Of a stretch of DNA of 64,000 bases, positions 1-11,899 are shown piece after piece; position 1 is the stretch's first letter, and every line of letters begins with the position of its first letter. The DNA is from Babylonia areolata (taxonomy: Eukaryota; Mollusca; Gastropoda; Neogastropoda; Buccinidae): NCBI RefSeq assembly GCF_041734735.1, contig NC_134878.1:18198202-18262201 (forward strand), written 5' to 3'. Position numbers and translations under genes: made by a program. The notes under the pieces were generated by a model. It had not been told where the DNA came from. It made no database searches and was given only the letters and a program-made list of their open reading frames with translations.

Positions 1-44
1 TATAATGTTCAGCATTCCTAAGTGATTCATCTGATTTTGGTCAG

Positions 45-449
45 GCCAAGGGTGATCTTTGACTTCTCCATCATCATTGTGCCAGCCATCTTGATGAACA
101 CTGTGCTGAGTCACGTCACCACCACAGCCTGTCTCGTTCTGTTCATCAGTGCAGCCACCTGCTGCCTTCTTGCACTGTTGTCCACAGACAGATCCAGCAT
201 TGGCAGAGACCTGTCTCACATCATTACCATGGAGATGGAACCCCAGAGACCCTTTTTGAATTACACCAGATCTCTGATGAACGTGAGCACAGCCATTGTC
301 ATTCTGGGAGTGGATTTTGCTGTGTTTCCACGGCGGTTTGCAAAGACGGAGACATTTGGAACTGGATACATGGACATCGGCGTTGGCTGTTTTGTTATAA
401 GTAATGCACTCGTTTCCCCAGAAGCCAGAGGGAAAAGTCAGCTTTGCCA
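45..449 (+). CDS. PIGW: PIGW exon (first in window)
   Basis: Acceptor AG at 43-44 and donor GTGAGT from 450. It encodes [11 protein letters not shown], two or three membrane segments and the signature [14 protein letters not shown]. It ends with two bases of a codon. Confidence 0.9.
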
Positions 450-1409
450 GTGAGTTGGAGTTTGATTACATTTACAGAACTTCTAAGTAATATTGATAAT
501 GTTGTTAAACATTTCTATAGTCCATGTACTCAAAGAAAAGGTATTCATCCAAGATTTGTTTTCATCTACTTCATTCCATTACACAACCAACATCAACTTC
601 CTGATGATTCTTGTCAAGGTTTCATGATGCTTGATGTAGTGGTTATTTCTGTTTTTATAAATTAGCAAACTCTGACATGGACTGAACAATCTTTAACATA
701 CATACTGAATATTCTGCATGTGTATACATGTGTACACAAAGGGGATTCAGCCACTTGCAGGTCTGCACGTCTGTTGATTGAAGAGATACAAAAAATCTTA
801 ACCCAAAACCCACCAGACGCTGCTATATGAGATTAAACTCAGGACCCTCAGAATCAGATTGAAAGTCCAGTGCTCTAACACCTCATTATGGTGCCTGTTT
901 TCTCCACAATTTTGTATTGTTGACTCCAAATTAAGCTAAGTATTAATCATATCAACAAAGGGTGGAATTCAAGAAAACTTGTTCAATCTATGGAACTTTG
1001 GAAGGGGTCACTCATTTGCAATTCAGTTATTCTGTGATGAAAGAAGAGTGGATTGTGTTCCCTGTTTTAGATTCTGCTCAACACAAAAAGCAGAAACATT
1101 ATCCCATTATCCCCTGCAGAGCATGTTCCAAATAACTGATCAAAGCAGAATCAGCAGACTAATCATTTCTTTTTTGTGTGGATTTACATAATACTTTTAT
1201 TCGTATAAGCATATTGTATATAAAGTGCCCACTGAAAATAAAATATTCATTTTGGCTTCCAAATCAGTCAGTTTAGATTTCAATTAGCTTTGTTTGAACT
1301 GGTTTCTTTGGGTTTGTTCTACAGTTGCCATTACTTGTGTGTGTGTTTATATGTGTGTGTATGCATTTTTGTTTATGTGTGTGGTTGTGGGTGTTTGTGT
1401 GTGTGTACA

Positions 1410-1446
<37 letters not shown>

Positions 1447-3139
1447 GATTTTCTACATTCAGACTTTTTTTTTTTTAATGTGTGTCTGTGTGTGTTCTTT
1501 TCTTTTTTCTTTTCTCAGATCATTGAAAGAGTTCCTACAGAGAGTCACCAAGTCATTGAAGTCATCCTCACCTCTTCTTGTCTTTGGACTGGGTCGTCTT
1601 CTAGCTGTTAAAGGGACAGACTACCATGAGCATGTGTCAGAGTACGGGGTGCACTGGAACTTCTTCTTCACACTTGCTGTTGTCAAGGTATATGCGTACT
1701 GTAAAACACCTCTGAACTATATTTAATTTGTACAATATTGTAACTGGCTAGACAGGTAAGATAAATAAATAATCAACAACAAAAGCAAGAAAAACAACGA
1801 CAACAACATGTGTGTGATATCTGCCATCCCTGAAGGTGCTTTAATGGCAGAATTTATTCAGAACAACAGTTACTGTGTGGCTTCAGAGATACTCTTCCCC
1901 TCCACCCAACCTCCATCCCCACAACTCATTATTTTTCACTGTCTTTCTTGTTTTCTGATGATCATTCATGATCATCTGTGGAACATCATGCATTGTGTAT
2001 TCAAAGATCATTTTAACTAAAAGTATTATTTTACATAAATGTTATCATGCAAACGACTAAAGAAATGTTTGCACACCCTACATATTATTGATAGAATAAT
2101 GAACGCATTCACTATTTATGTTACTGAAAGATGAATGAATAATTCCATTAAATGTATACATGTTACTGAAAGATCAATGAACACATGAACCATTTAGAAT
2201 GGTTGGTTTACATCTTGACTATCAGTATCAGTAGTTCAAGGAGACATCACTGCGTTCAGACAAATCTGTATACACTACACCACATCTGTCAAGCAGATTC
2301 CTGACCAGCAGCGTAACTCAAAGCACTTTGTCAGGCCTTGAGAAAAAAATATATTGACTAATGTAGTAACAATAAACATAACTATATATATAATACATAC
2401 ATACATACATAGATGGATAGACATATGGATAGATAGATATACATATATATGGCACAGTACTGGTACATATGAATATGACTTTACCAACTTGAATTTAATT
2501 CATAATTCAGTTCCCATAAAGTTATAAAAAAAAAAACTCATGAAAAATGAGTGTGGTTCCGTTAAGCGTGATCCTTTCATTTATGATTTTCTGCTATTGC
2601 ATATACACAATCACATGTTTTTGCACATCTACTTCAGTACTTAATTCTGTTGATAAACATCTATTTTTCATCATGCTATTTCAGCTGCACATCTACTTAG
2701 TTCCATTGATAATCATCTCTTTATCATCATGCTATTTCAGTTGATTTTTTTTTTTTTTTTTTGTCTGTCTTTTTGTCCACAGCTGTTGTCCACAGTGGCG
2801 CTGTGCCTGTGTCCTGTGAAACTTAGCTGTGCCCTGGCCGTGGCGATAATGTCTGTGTACCAGTATGCCCTGTCTCACAAGGGGCTGGCTGACTACATTC
2901 TGCACGGGGTGGACGGGCAGGGTAGTCGACAGGGCCTGCTGGATGCCAACAGAGAGGGGGTCCTGTCCTCCCTGGGCTACATGGCTCTCTACCTCATCGG
3001 GGTGCAGCTTGGCAGCCTCTTGTTCAGCAAGAAGTGAGTGGAGGAAAGGATTAGAGAGATTGTCTGTGTGTGTGAGTGTGTGTGTGTTTGAGTGTCTGTG
3101 TGTGTGTGTGTGTGTGTGCGTGTGTGTGAGAGAGAGAGA

Positions 3140-3170
<31 letters not shown>

Positions 3171-3177
3171 TGTGAGC

Positions 3178-3211
<34 letters not shown>

Positions 3212-5384
3212 ACACAAGACAATATTCTTTATTTTTTTAATCCAGTCATCAACCTGAACAGTGTCTACACTACACAGTACTAAATAAGATCTTGAGTATG
3301 GTGTGAATAAAAAAAAAAAATTAAAAGACATATGGGAGGAAAAAAGCCATTAACCCTTTTTCTGCCAGGAAAATAAGATTTAAGTGAAATCTATTTGCCA
3401 GGGTTTTTTCCCAAAAAACGGGTATAAATTTTCCAAAAATTATGTGCTCTTTGTTATTGGAGAAAGACCCATAAAAGTATATATTTTCTGAAAGGTAAAT
3501 GAATAAAGAACACAAAACACATGATGTTTTCCCATTTTATATATGTTGTTTTGAAATCAGTGGGGGTTTTTTTGTCACATTTTCAACTTGTTCATTACTA
3601 ACATTAGTCAGGTTATCTGCACTAAAATATCATATTTTCTGGACAAATGGATATCTGCATACACAAAATCATACAAGAACAACCACGATAAAAAAATTAA
3701 AAAAAAGAATAAAAAGAGATGGATATACAATGCATTGTGACTTCTCCAAGTGATAATGTGGATGAGAGGCCACACCCCCTCAGTCTATACCCCCTCCTCT
3801 TCACCCCTCTCACAGGTCACTTTATCCAGTTCTCATCAGACCGCGTTGGCTGAGTGCCAAGAAAATCACTCACACTGCTAATAATTCAGTCACTTTCTGT
3901 CGCCTGCTAAGGTTTGTACAGCCGGCATCACTCACTGATAGTCATATCTTGGCCACTCTCTTGATTGCTCCCTTTATTTTCTATCAAATCGTCCTATAAA
4001 TGTTCATTACTGTCTTCTTCGAGTTTACGCTTCAATTCTTTCTGAGCATCAGCAAAAGAAAGCAGTCTTGGTTGATTTAGTTCGCTACGATTGCATGTCT
4101 TGAGCACGGCATCAGTCCGACATTTTGTTGAGCAAGCGAGGAGAGGAGCCAGGCAAACACTGGGACTGTAACCCAACCAAAACGTTCAAATAAAGGACTG
4201 CCTCATGACGTAGATGGGGTTTCTAGCTATGAATAGAATCCAGAAAGATTCCCCAAGCTAAAGCTACCAGCATTTTTGTCAACGAACTGAACGCAAAGCA
4301 GGGAAAAGTCAGAATATTTCGATGACGAGTTATCTCGTCATTGTGGCAGCGAAGCGTACATGCTTGCCATGACGAGTTATCTCGTCATATAGGCAGCCTA
4401 GGGGTTAAACACTCTCACACACACACATAAACAAACACACAGTCATGAGCGCAGTGTTAATAAAATACATGGGAAAAAGAACCAAAAAAAGGGACACACA
4501 TACAAACACACACACACACATGCACATGCACATGCACAGATACAGATATGGATACAGTTAAATCATGTATAGGTTACTGCCCCTCTTGATGTGTTGTTCA
4601 TGAACAATCATGAAACATATTGCCATTTCAACATCAATAAGCAGCCTACCATCACTTCCAGAAGGAACAGCAATACATCGAAATTTGAATGTTTTGTACA
4701 AAGAGATTGATAGGTTTGAAAGAGAGAGCATGTTTGTGCACACCAATTATGTGCATTTTGTTTTTCAGTCCTATAAGAACAGGAAGAAGTTATGGAAATA
4801 TACTTTAAAAAAAAAAGATAACTTGGGGGTGGGGGAATAAGCAAGACAGAGCTGAATCTGTTGTATGCAGATTAATGTCTGCAGAGGAAATGTGAAGTGT
4901 TTTTAGATCAGTTAATTACTTTAATGTCTAAACTTTGCTTTCAGATATGTCATAAGAAAGGAAAATATGTCAAAACCTGTTTTGAGAAAGAATACATTTA
5001 GAAAAGTATACGCTTTGTTTGATTTTCGCTGCTTGTGATCAGTGTGCAGACGTTCAGAGAGTGGGTGAGGAAGTTGTGGGTGCTGGTGGTGATATCACTG
5101 GGGGGCTACGTGTGTCAGTCACTGGTGTCGTCCTTGATGCAACCCACCTCCCGACGCATGGCCAATCTGGCCTTTGTCTTTTGGATTGTGAGTGCAACAC
5201 TTGCCCTCATTGCAAAATTCATTGGTATTTTTACATGTTTGCACAATAGGCATGCATGTATGCATGCACACACACATGCATGCATGCACACTCGAACAAA
5301 CATGCACACATGTGCACGTACACACACACTCATACACGCAATGTGCACACACACATGCACTCACTCACGCGCACTTGCGCGCGT

Positions 5385-5416
<32 letters not shown>

Positions 5417-7549
5417 GTCCAACAATTACAAATTAAATAAGAATTCATGCTCACTTCCTTGTATGATGAATATTCTTCTGCTTGTTCTTTGTGTATCTGT
5501 CATGACCAGTGAAATGAATACATTAAGCAGAGCTGTGCCCCCCTCCCCCTCCCCCCCCCCCACCCCCCCATGCACCCCCCCACCCCCATGCACCCCCCAC
5601 CCCACACCAAAAAAGAAGAAAAACCAAAAGCAAGAGTTTATTTAAAAAAACTCAAGCTTGCAGTGTTTGATTAACCGTCTTGCATTCACCCCAGTCACAT
5701 TCAAACACAAGGAAGACTAGGCTCTATGAAATATGTGAATACAAGAGAGTTAAGCACACCACAACTGCTTACAGCATAGTTTGTATTTGCAGGTTGGCCT
5801 GAGTGTTCAAGTGATGTGGTCTTGCCTCGCTGTTGATCTTATTTCCACGGCTTTGTCAGCTCTATACTTTGCACACCGCAAGAAAACCGACTTACCAAAA
5901 GAAGGTAATTCACATTCAGTCTGCATGTGCACCCGTGTTCCATGTGTAAGCTTGAATGTGTTCACATGATTATGAATGTGTCTGTAAATGTTTTTTATTT
6001 CTGTGCATGTATTGTATATAAGGTGTTCTTTTCTTTTTTTTCCTTTGCAGCCATTTGATCAGTTCATTTACCCCTTCCATTTTTATGCTGTTTTTTGTGT
6101 GTTTAATATCTCCCCAATTTCGTGTTTTGTAAATTGATTGTATATCTCCTTGTATATACAGGCCATGAGACTGATGAAAATAACATTAGAAATTATGTTC
6201 TTTCTTCTTCTTTTTTTCTTCTTTTTTTTTCTTCTTTTTTTTCAGATAGACTTTCACATTAATGGGTGATGTGATTGTTTAAACCCTGAGCCTAAGCTTT
6301 GTTTTCATAACTGGGTGATGAGATTATTCATATCTAAGTGTAAGCTTTGTTTACATGATTGGGTGATAAGATTGTTTATGTCTAAGCTTTAGCTTTGTTT
6401 ACATGATTGGGTGATAAGATTGTTTATGTCTAAGCGTAAGCTTTGTTTACATGATTGGGTGATAAGATTGTTTATGTCTAAGCTTAAGCTTTGTTTACAT
6501 GATTGAGTGATAAGATTGTTTATGTCTAAGGGTAAGCTTTGTTTACATGATTGGGTGATAAGATTGTAAGCTTTGTTTACATGATTGAGTGATAAGATTG
6601 TTTATGTCCAAGGGTGAGCTTTGTTTACATAATTGGGTGATAAGACTGTAAGCTTTGTTTACATGATTGGGTGATAAGATTGTTTATATCTAAGGGTAAG
6701 CTTTGTTTACATGATTGGGTGATAAGATTGTTTATATCTAAGGGTAAGCTTTGTTTACATGATTGTGTGATAAGATTGTAAGCTTTGTTTACATGATTGG
6801 GTGATAAGATTGTTTATATCTAAGGGTAAGCTTTGTTTACATGATTGGGTGATAAGATTGTTTATATCTAAGGGTAAGCTTTGTGTACATGATTGAGTCA
6901 TAAGATTGTTTATGTCTGAGGGTAAGCTTTGTGTACATGATTGGGTGATAAGATTGTTTATGTCTAAGGGTAAGCTTTGTTTACATGATTGTGTGATAAG
7001 ATTGTAAGCTTTGTTTACATGATTGGATAATAAGATAGTTTATGTCTAAGGGTGAGCTTTGTTTACATGATTGGGTGATAAGATTGTAAGCTTTGTTTAC
7101 ATGATTGGGTGATAAGATTGTTTATATCTAAGGGTAAGCTTTGTTTACATGATTGGGTGATAAAATTGTTTATATCTAAGGGTAAGCTTTGTTTACATGA
7201 TTGGGTGATAAAATTGTTTATATCTAAGGGTAAGCTTTTTCTCCCCATTGCTATCTTCATATGATCCAGAATATGACACATAGTGCTGTTTTTGTTTGTG
7301 GCAGAGAAGCAAATGCTGTCTGACCAAAAAATGAGAAGTGAAGTGCCGTGTCTGCTAAAAGCGGTCAACACCAATGGTCTGTTCTACTTTCTCTTGGCCA
7401 ATATACTGACCGGTCTCATCAACATGGCCATCCCCACACTCTATGCGTCGGCCACCGTGGCTGTGGCCATTCTGTTGGCCTACACCTTCTTTTTGTCTGT
7501 GGTGATTGTGTACATGGATAAGAAGAAGATATACACCAGGTTCTGGTAG
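45..7549 (+). CDS. PIGW: PIGW/GWT1 inositol acyltransferase, 3' six exons (partial)
   Basis: PIGW acylates the inositol of GlcN-PI in the ER membrane during GPI-anchor synthesis. Exons 45-449, 1519-1687, 2783-3033, 5043-5187, 5793-5904 and 7305-7549 join with matching phases to give 441 residues and a TAG stop. The product aligns by eye along the human protein (504 aa), so about 60 N-terminal residues are off-window. Family signatures seen: [59 protein letters not shown] and a C-terminal [10 protein letters not shown] helix ending in RFW. Many hydrophobic stretches fit a polytopic membrane protein. All introns are GT-AG. The fourth intron carries a CA tract, the last a large minisatellite and the third a piggyBac-like element. 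Nothing in the visible part looks broken. Confidence 0.95.
450..1518 (+). other. PIGW intron
   Basis: AT-rich with no gene seen. A (GT)n tract fills about 1337-1442, close before the acceptor. Confidence 0.8.
1395..1442. repeat. (GT)n microsatellite
   Basis: Nearly pure GT repeat just upstream of the pyrimidine tract of the second visible PIGW exon. Confidence 0.9.
1519..1687 (+). CDS. PIGW: PIGW exon with YGVHWNFFF motif
   Basis: Acceptor TTTTCTCAG ends at 1518 and donor GTATAT starts at 1688. It contributes [10 protein letters not shown] and the conserved [16 protein letters not shown]. It completes a codon from the previous exon and ends in phase 0. Confidence 0.92.
2225..2345 (-). mobile_element. 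SINE family C, 3' fragment
   Basis: Reads in reverse as the 3' part of the tRNA-headed family also seen at 18603, 24346 and 47932. Shared text includes the region around CAAGGAG, CACTGCGTTC, CACCACATCTG and GACCAGCAGCGTAAC. The tRNA head is missing. It lies in the second visible PIGW intron. Confidence 0.8.
2783..3033 (+). CDS. PIGW: PIGW exon with GLLDANREG motif
   Basis: Acceptor TTTGTCCACAG ends at 2782 and donor GTGAGT starts at 3034. It encodes a membrane segment and the strongly conserved loop [20 protein letters not shown] followed by [17 protein letters not shown]. It ends two bases into a codon. Confidence 0.93.
3061..3212. repeat. (GT)n/(GA)n compound microsatellite
   Basis: Alternating blocks of GT and GA begin 28 bases after the donor of the GLLDANREG exon of PIGW. 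Confidence 0.9.
3354..4404. mobile_element. piggyBac-like non-autonomous element
   Basis: TTAA flanks both ends (3350-3353 and 4405-4408). Ends are inverted: CCCTTTTTCTGCC at the left and, read in reverse, CCCCTAGGCTGCC at the right. TTAA targets with CCC-starting ends are the piggyBac hallmark. The right end holds two copies of the 20-bp imperfect palindrome ATGACGAGTTATCTCGTCAT (4322-4341, 4369-4388). At 1051 bp it is too short for a transposase; the only ORF (3994-4176, reverse, 60 aa, ending [20 protein letters not shown]) is not recognised. It sits in the third visible PIGW intron. Confidence 0.75.
5043..5187 (+). CDS. PIGW: PIGW exon with SRRMANLAF motif
   Basis: Acceptor AG at 5041-5042 and donor GTGAGT at 5188. 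It encodes a membrane helix and [15 protein letters not shown]. Translation past the donor gives VSATLALIA, which also resembles the family, but the strong donor and the perfect phase of the next exon favour splicing here. Confidence 0.85.
5250..5417. repeat. (CA)n/(CATG)n microsatellite
   Basis: Mixed CATG, CACG and CA repeats, ending in a pure CA run, in the PIGW intron after the SRRMANLAF exon. ORFs here are repeat artefacts. Confidence 0.9.
5541..5610. repeat. C-rich tract
   Basis: Runs of six to ten C broken by A and ATG, in an intron of PIGW. Simple sequence only. Confidence 0.85.
5793..5904 (+). CDS. PIGW: PIGW short exon
   Basis: Acceptor TATTTGCAG ends at 5792 and donor GTAATT starts at 5905. 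It encodes [18 protein letters not shown], a membrane helix, then a polar KKTDLPKE loop. Phase runs 0 in and 1 out, matching both neighbours. Confidence 0.85.
6255..7240. repeat. Minisatellite, 34/48-bp units, about 21 copies
   Basis: Two unit lengths alternate irregularly. The 34-bp core begins TAAGCTTTGTTTACATGATT and continues with GGGTGATAAGATTG; the 48-bp form adds TTTATATCTAAGGG. About 21 starts of AAGCTTTG can be counted. The array ends 64 bases before the last PIGW exon. The junction AAGG-GTAAGC inside the long unit resembles a splice donor on the sense strand. Confidence 0.95.
7305..7549 (+). CDS. PIGW: PIGW last coding exon
   Basis: Acceptor GTGGCAG ends at 7304. It encodes [20 protein letters not shown], one further hydrophobic stretch and [11 protein letters not shown], then TAG at 7547-7549. 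Human PIGW ends similarly in QFW. Confidence 0.93.
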
Positions 7550-9420
7550 CATAGTGTACAGTCAGTTTCAGTGGTTGTTGGTATTTTGTTCTGATTGGTG
7601 TGAGTGTGTGTGTGTGTGTGTTTGTGCACGTGATTGTACTTCTGCTTGCTGATGTTTCTTGCTTTGATTTTAATATGTGTGGGTGTGTGTATAGAATTAT
7701 TTGTTTTGATTTGAATGCTTATGTGTCTGTCGAGAGTGACAAAGAGATTTTGTTTATCTAACAATTTTTCTTTTAAAATATTTTACTCATGAGATGTGTC
7801 TTGAGCATAATTGTATTTTGATCAGTGAAAGGTGCAGTAGAAATGTACTGTATCATCATCATCATTAGTAGTAGTAGTAGTAGTAGTAGTAGTAACAGTA
7901 TATGAATTGTCTTTTTTACTTGATTGCTTGTTATGTTGCATTCTGGGCAAGAGAAGAGAAATGGAGGTTAAGATTGAGTTTATTTTCAGGAACATAATGC
8001 ACATGTACAAGAAGAAAATCTTTGGTATTCTGATATAAATGTGGACAAGAATGGTATTAAGTGTTGTCAGGAAAGGACATCATTTGAAGCATTACAGATT
8101 GACGAAAAGAAATAATTGATCTTTTGCAGTCTGCTCCATTTATAATGGAACAGATTCTGCCAAAGATTACTTCCTTTTGGTCATGTGATTGGTAGAAATG
8201 GGAGACATATAACAAAATTAGTAGTTGTCTTTATTGTTCACTTGTGGGAGAGGCAAACAAGATGGTTTGTCATTATGTGAGTTAATGTGAATGTTGTTAT
8301 TATCATTACTATCATTATTGTTGTTGTCATTGTTATTATTCTCATTATTATTATTGTTGATTTTTGCCCAGTATATATGTCGGTGTGTGTGCATATGCTC
8401 AGTTTAGTTCAGTTGCTTTATTTAATGTTTCTCCACCATCAGTGATACTAAGAAGACCAAAAAGATTAAAAGGCAGCTGCAATATGAACAATGAATGGAT
8501 CATAGAAAACAGTTTCTTTTTTTAAATTCACCCTTATTATATCTTTCCATAAGTCCATGTGGATTTTGGAAAGGCCAAGAAGAGATGTTAAAACAGTAAT
8601 TTTCCTTGGAGGTGCATGCAATACCTCGAGATTATTCAACATTCCTCTGTTTAATCTTCTAATGTATCTTAAGCAATACGGTAACTCATATGACATTTCG
8701 TCTTTTCCTTTTGTAAAGATTATTTTCCATGTGTGTGTGTGTGTGTGTGTGTGTGCCTATCTGTCTGTCTGTCTGTATCTGTCTGTCTCTGTTTATGTCT
8801 GCCTCTCTGTCTATGTTATATCATGCCATGTTATGTTGAAGAACAAAAGATGCGCATAACTATGACCAATGAAAATGCTGTTTGTTTTCCTCTTAATATT
8901 GCATGCTCCTCCTGTTCTTTTTACATAAAAAAAAAACAAAAAAAACAAAAAAACACACAACAAATTTGTTATTATGAATGTAGGAACCTGTTCAGACTGC
9001 ACAGAGGAACTTTAACAAAATATTCATATCCTTATTCATTGTTGTATCATATGTATTATATTGCTTTTGGGTGAGCAGCTCACTTACCTTCCTTGCTTGT
9101 TAATTGTAATTTATAATGCCTTATATTTGGAATTAACAAAACAGTCTTGGTAGCATGAATACAGGCTCAGGACAATCCATTGACTGTATACTCTGGTATG
9201 AGTGTATAGAATTGTCCTGATGCAAGTTAACACATTTTTACACAGATTGAATGCTCCGTACCTGTAGTGGCTGTACAGATATGTTTGCTCAGTACCTGTA
9301 CAAGATAGAAAACAAAAAAAGTTTCTTTACATTAACTGTCATATTTTTACTGTCCATTTAGGAGGGTTAAATAGCGCTGTTTTTTTTGTAATTTTCTAAT
9401 AAAATACATACATTTTATAA
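7550..9420 (+). other. PIGW: PIGW 3' UTR (inferred)
   Basis: AT-rich, non-coding, with small AGT and ATT triplet runs (about 7866-7895, 8290-8360) and a GT/TCTG run near 8732-8800. A canonical AATAAA at 9399-9404 is a plausible end. Earlier sites may be used; no transcript evidence is available. Confidence 0.5.
9399..9404 (+). terminator. Candidate PIGW polyadenylation signal
   Basis: AATAAA about 1.85 kb after the PIGW stop. A second AATAAA lies about 30 bases on. Choice is by motif only. Confidence 0.35.
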
Positions 9421-9429
9421 CAAAACACA

Positions 9430-11654
9430 AACAATAAACTGAATTAAAGAAACATGACAAGGATTGGAAACAATGAATAAGGATGGGCAACACAAACTGT
9501 TCACATGACACATTGAATCACCATGTAAACATAATATACTGGCACAAAGTTTCTTTTTTATTTTCTGTTAATTATTTCTTGTGCATAAACTGCAGAATAA
9601 TTAGACTTAAATCTAAGTTAAACAAAGGAATACATGGTTGCCAAGACATGTCGAACTGATTTTTCAGAGTCTGCTGACAGATATCTCTTTGCACTGTGAA
9701 TATTATTATTAATACAGTAGTAAATGTTTTCAGGGAGTGGTGCCATAATTTACATTTGTAAAATAAAATGAATAACATTGCTGTTTTCTTTTGTTTGTTT
9801 TTCTTTTTTTCTTTCTTTTTTTTAAGTATATGAAATTTGATGAAATATAATTATTATTGTTGGTATCTGTTCATCCCAGCCTTTCTCTTTTTTTATATGA
9901 AACAGCTGAACAGCTAGAAGTGCCAGGAAAACTTTATTTCCAATTGTTACCAATTACCAGTTATTCGTTGCTCGAAAACAGTTGAAACATATTTGTTTTT
10001 AAATATTTCCCCTACCAACTGCCCCTGTACCCTATTAAATATCCTGTCTAATTTTTTCTTTTCTTTTCGAGTGTTTGTAAAGAGCATCTGTTGTTAATTC
10101 AAATATTTTTTTCATGCATTCCTGACGAAAAACCATATTGTACACAATGGAGTATAATGGTGCCCAAGACAAATTCCTTGATCAACAACTTGTGCGTAAG
10201 AGTGTGTGTGCGTGTGTGCGCGCGCGCATGTATGTGTTTGCATGCATATTCTTGATAGCCTGCAAGAAGTTTGTGTTTGAGCAGATGTGTTTTATTGCAA
10301 AACATGTTTTAAGTGATAGTTTGCACATTCTGATGTAAACAAGAAAATTGTGAATGATGACAAGTAAATTGTATAACTCTCATCGTCGCAGCTGATTTGT
10401 CTACACACACACACACACACAAACTGCACACTCACATACTCACACATATGTACCTCTAGAATGGAAATCTACATTGAGCAATTCTTGTACTCAGTCTTTT
10501 TCTGATGCTTTATTCAGCAGACATGACAAATGTGTGTTCATAAATGCAAATATAGACTAATTTCACTCACTTCAACATTTCATTTTTTTTTGCGATATCT
10601 TACTCATCAATTTCTGTCATCTCATCTCTTTCATACTACAAAGAAGGACACTTATCAAAAAAAAAAAAAAAAAAAAAAAGACAGCATTTAATCTCATATT
10701 CTACATTTTCACTGTGTGATCTGTATACTGAAACCTATGAGTCATGGACAGCTTTCATGTAAAGACTGAATTTGAGTTCTTTTGTTCACATCAACAAAGA
10801 CTGATGATAACATTCATGTCAAAAAAAAAAAGGCATTCTTCATTTTTCACAGGTTATCAAACTGCACAAAAACAGAAGTTCTCATAAATAAAAACAAAAA
10901 GCTGACAATCAAAGGCATGGAAATCCCCTACACTTCCTTTGGTTTTTTGTTTTGGGTTGTTTTTTTGTTGTTGTTTTTTGTCTGTGTTTTTTTAAAGTAC
11001 ATTGTAACTGAAACTCAAACAAGCACAACACATGACTTATTTACCCCAAAAAGCTAAGAAATTCAAACCAATAAAGAGACCTACCGACACTTCAACAATA
11101 CAACCATTCATACTGCATTTTTCTTCTTGTGCAATTTGAACCATTAGAACATCATGTCCACACAAATCAGGTAGTTTTCTGCAGGTACTTCCATGTTTGC
11201 AGGTAGACGATCAGTGTTGTCCTGATTCAACTATTCCCTATTCACCTATCACCAAAGTGGTGATCCCAATTCGCCTTTTCCCAGTTCACCTATGTGCTCA
11301 GTTGCTCTCTATGTGTGGTTGTATGCATGAGCATGCATGTGTATGTGCTTTAAAAAAACAACAACAAATATTTCACTTTCTTCACTGGACTACGTTTGTT
11401 TGAGAGTGTGTGTGTGTGTGTGTTAGAGAGACACAGAGAGAGAGACATAGGGACACAGAAAGGAGAGAGACAGATAAGCTAAATAGGCGAAATGGGAATG
11501 GCAATTAGGTGAAACGTGACAGGAGTCAAAGTACTCCATTAAGGTGGAGGCACGATCAAAGATTATGCAAGCCAAGACTAGGGGAATTGGACATACACAA
11601 ACCAGTCTGCACATGCGAACTTGAACACAGCCTGTCTGTCTTCACACCCATGGC
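9430..11654 (-). other. Convergent 3' region, includes HSDL2 3' UTR
   Basis: Sequence between the convergent PIGW and HSDL2 genes. No ORF of note. The reverse strand has AATAAA (TTTATT at 10509-10514), a candidate HSDL2 transcript end giving a 3' UTR of about 1.1 kb. A short CA run sits near 10404-10422 and a 23-base A run near 10657-10679. Confidence 0.45.
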
Positions 11655-11899
11655 TCACAATTTGGACTTCTGGGTCTGCTGCATCAGCTTCTCCAGCTTC
11701 ATGGCCAGGGCCATGTCCCCCTTGATCTTCAGCTTGCCCATCATGAAGGAGGTGGTGGGGCTGGCTTTGCCAGCGAACATGTCAGTGAAGAGGGCACTGT
11801 CCATCGTCATGGTGCAGTCGGCTCTGTCTGCAGGCTCCCCATTGCCCACATCCCCTGTCCCATTCTTCAGGTCCAGGTACCAGGTGCCCTCATCCGCCC
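11655..11899 (-). CDS. HSDL2: HSDL2 exon 8, SCP2 domain and PTS1
   Basis: It encodes EGTWYLDLKNG, GEPADRADCTMTMD, MMGKLKIKGDMALAMKLEKL and the terminal SKL, with TGA at 11655-11657. Typical C-terminal half of an SCP2 domain. Confidence 0.95.

Noticed and set aside
5188-5249. Read-through extension of the fourth visible PIGW exon
   Set aside because: The extension looks family-like but then runs into CA repeat; splicing at GTGAGT to 5793 keeps phase and homology.
6255-7240. Regular repeats that might suggest a CRISPR array
   Set aside because: Units abut with no unique spacers and lie in an intron of an animal gene; it is a minisatellite.
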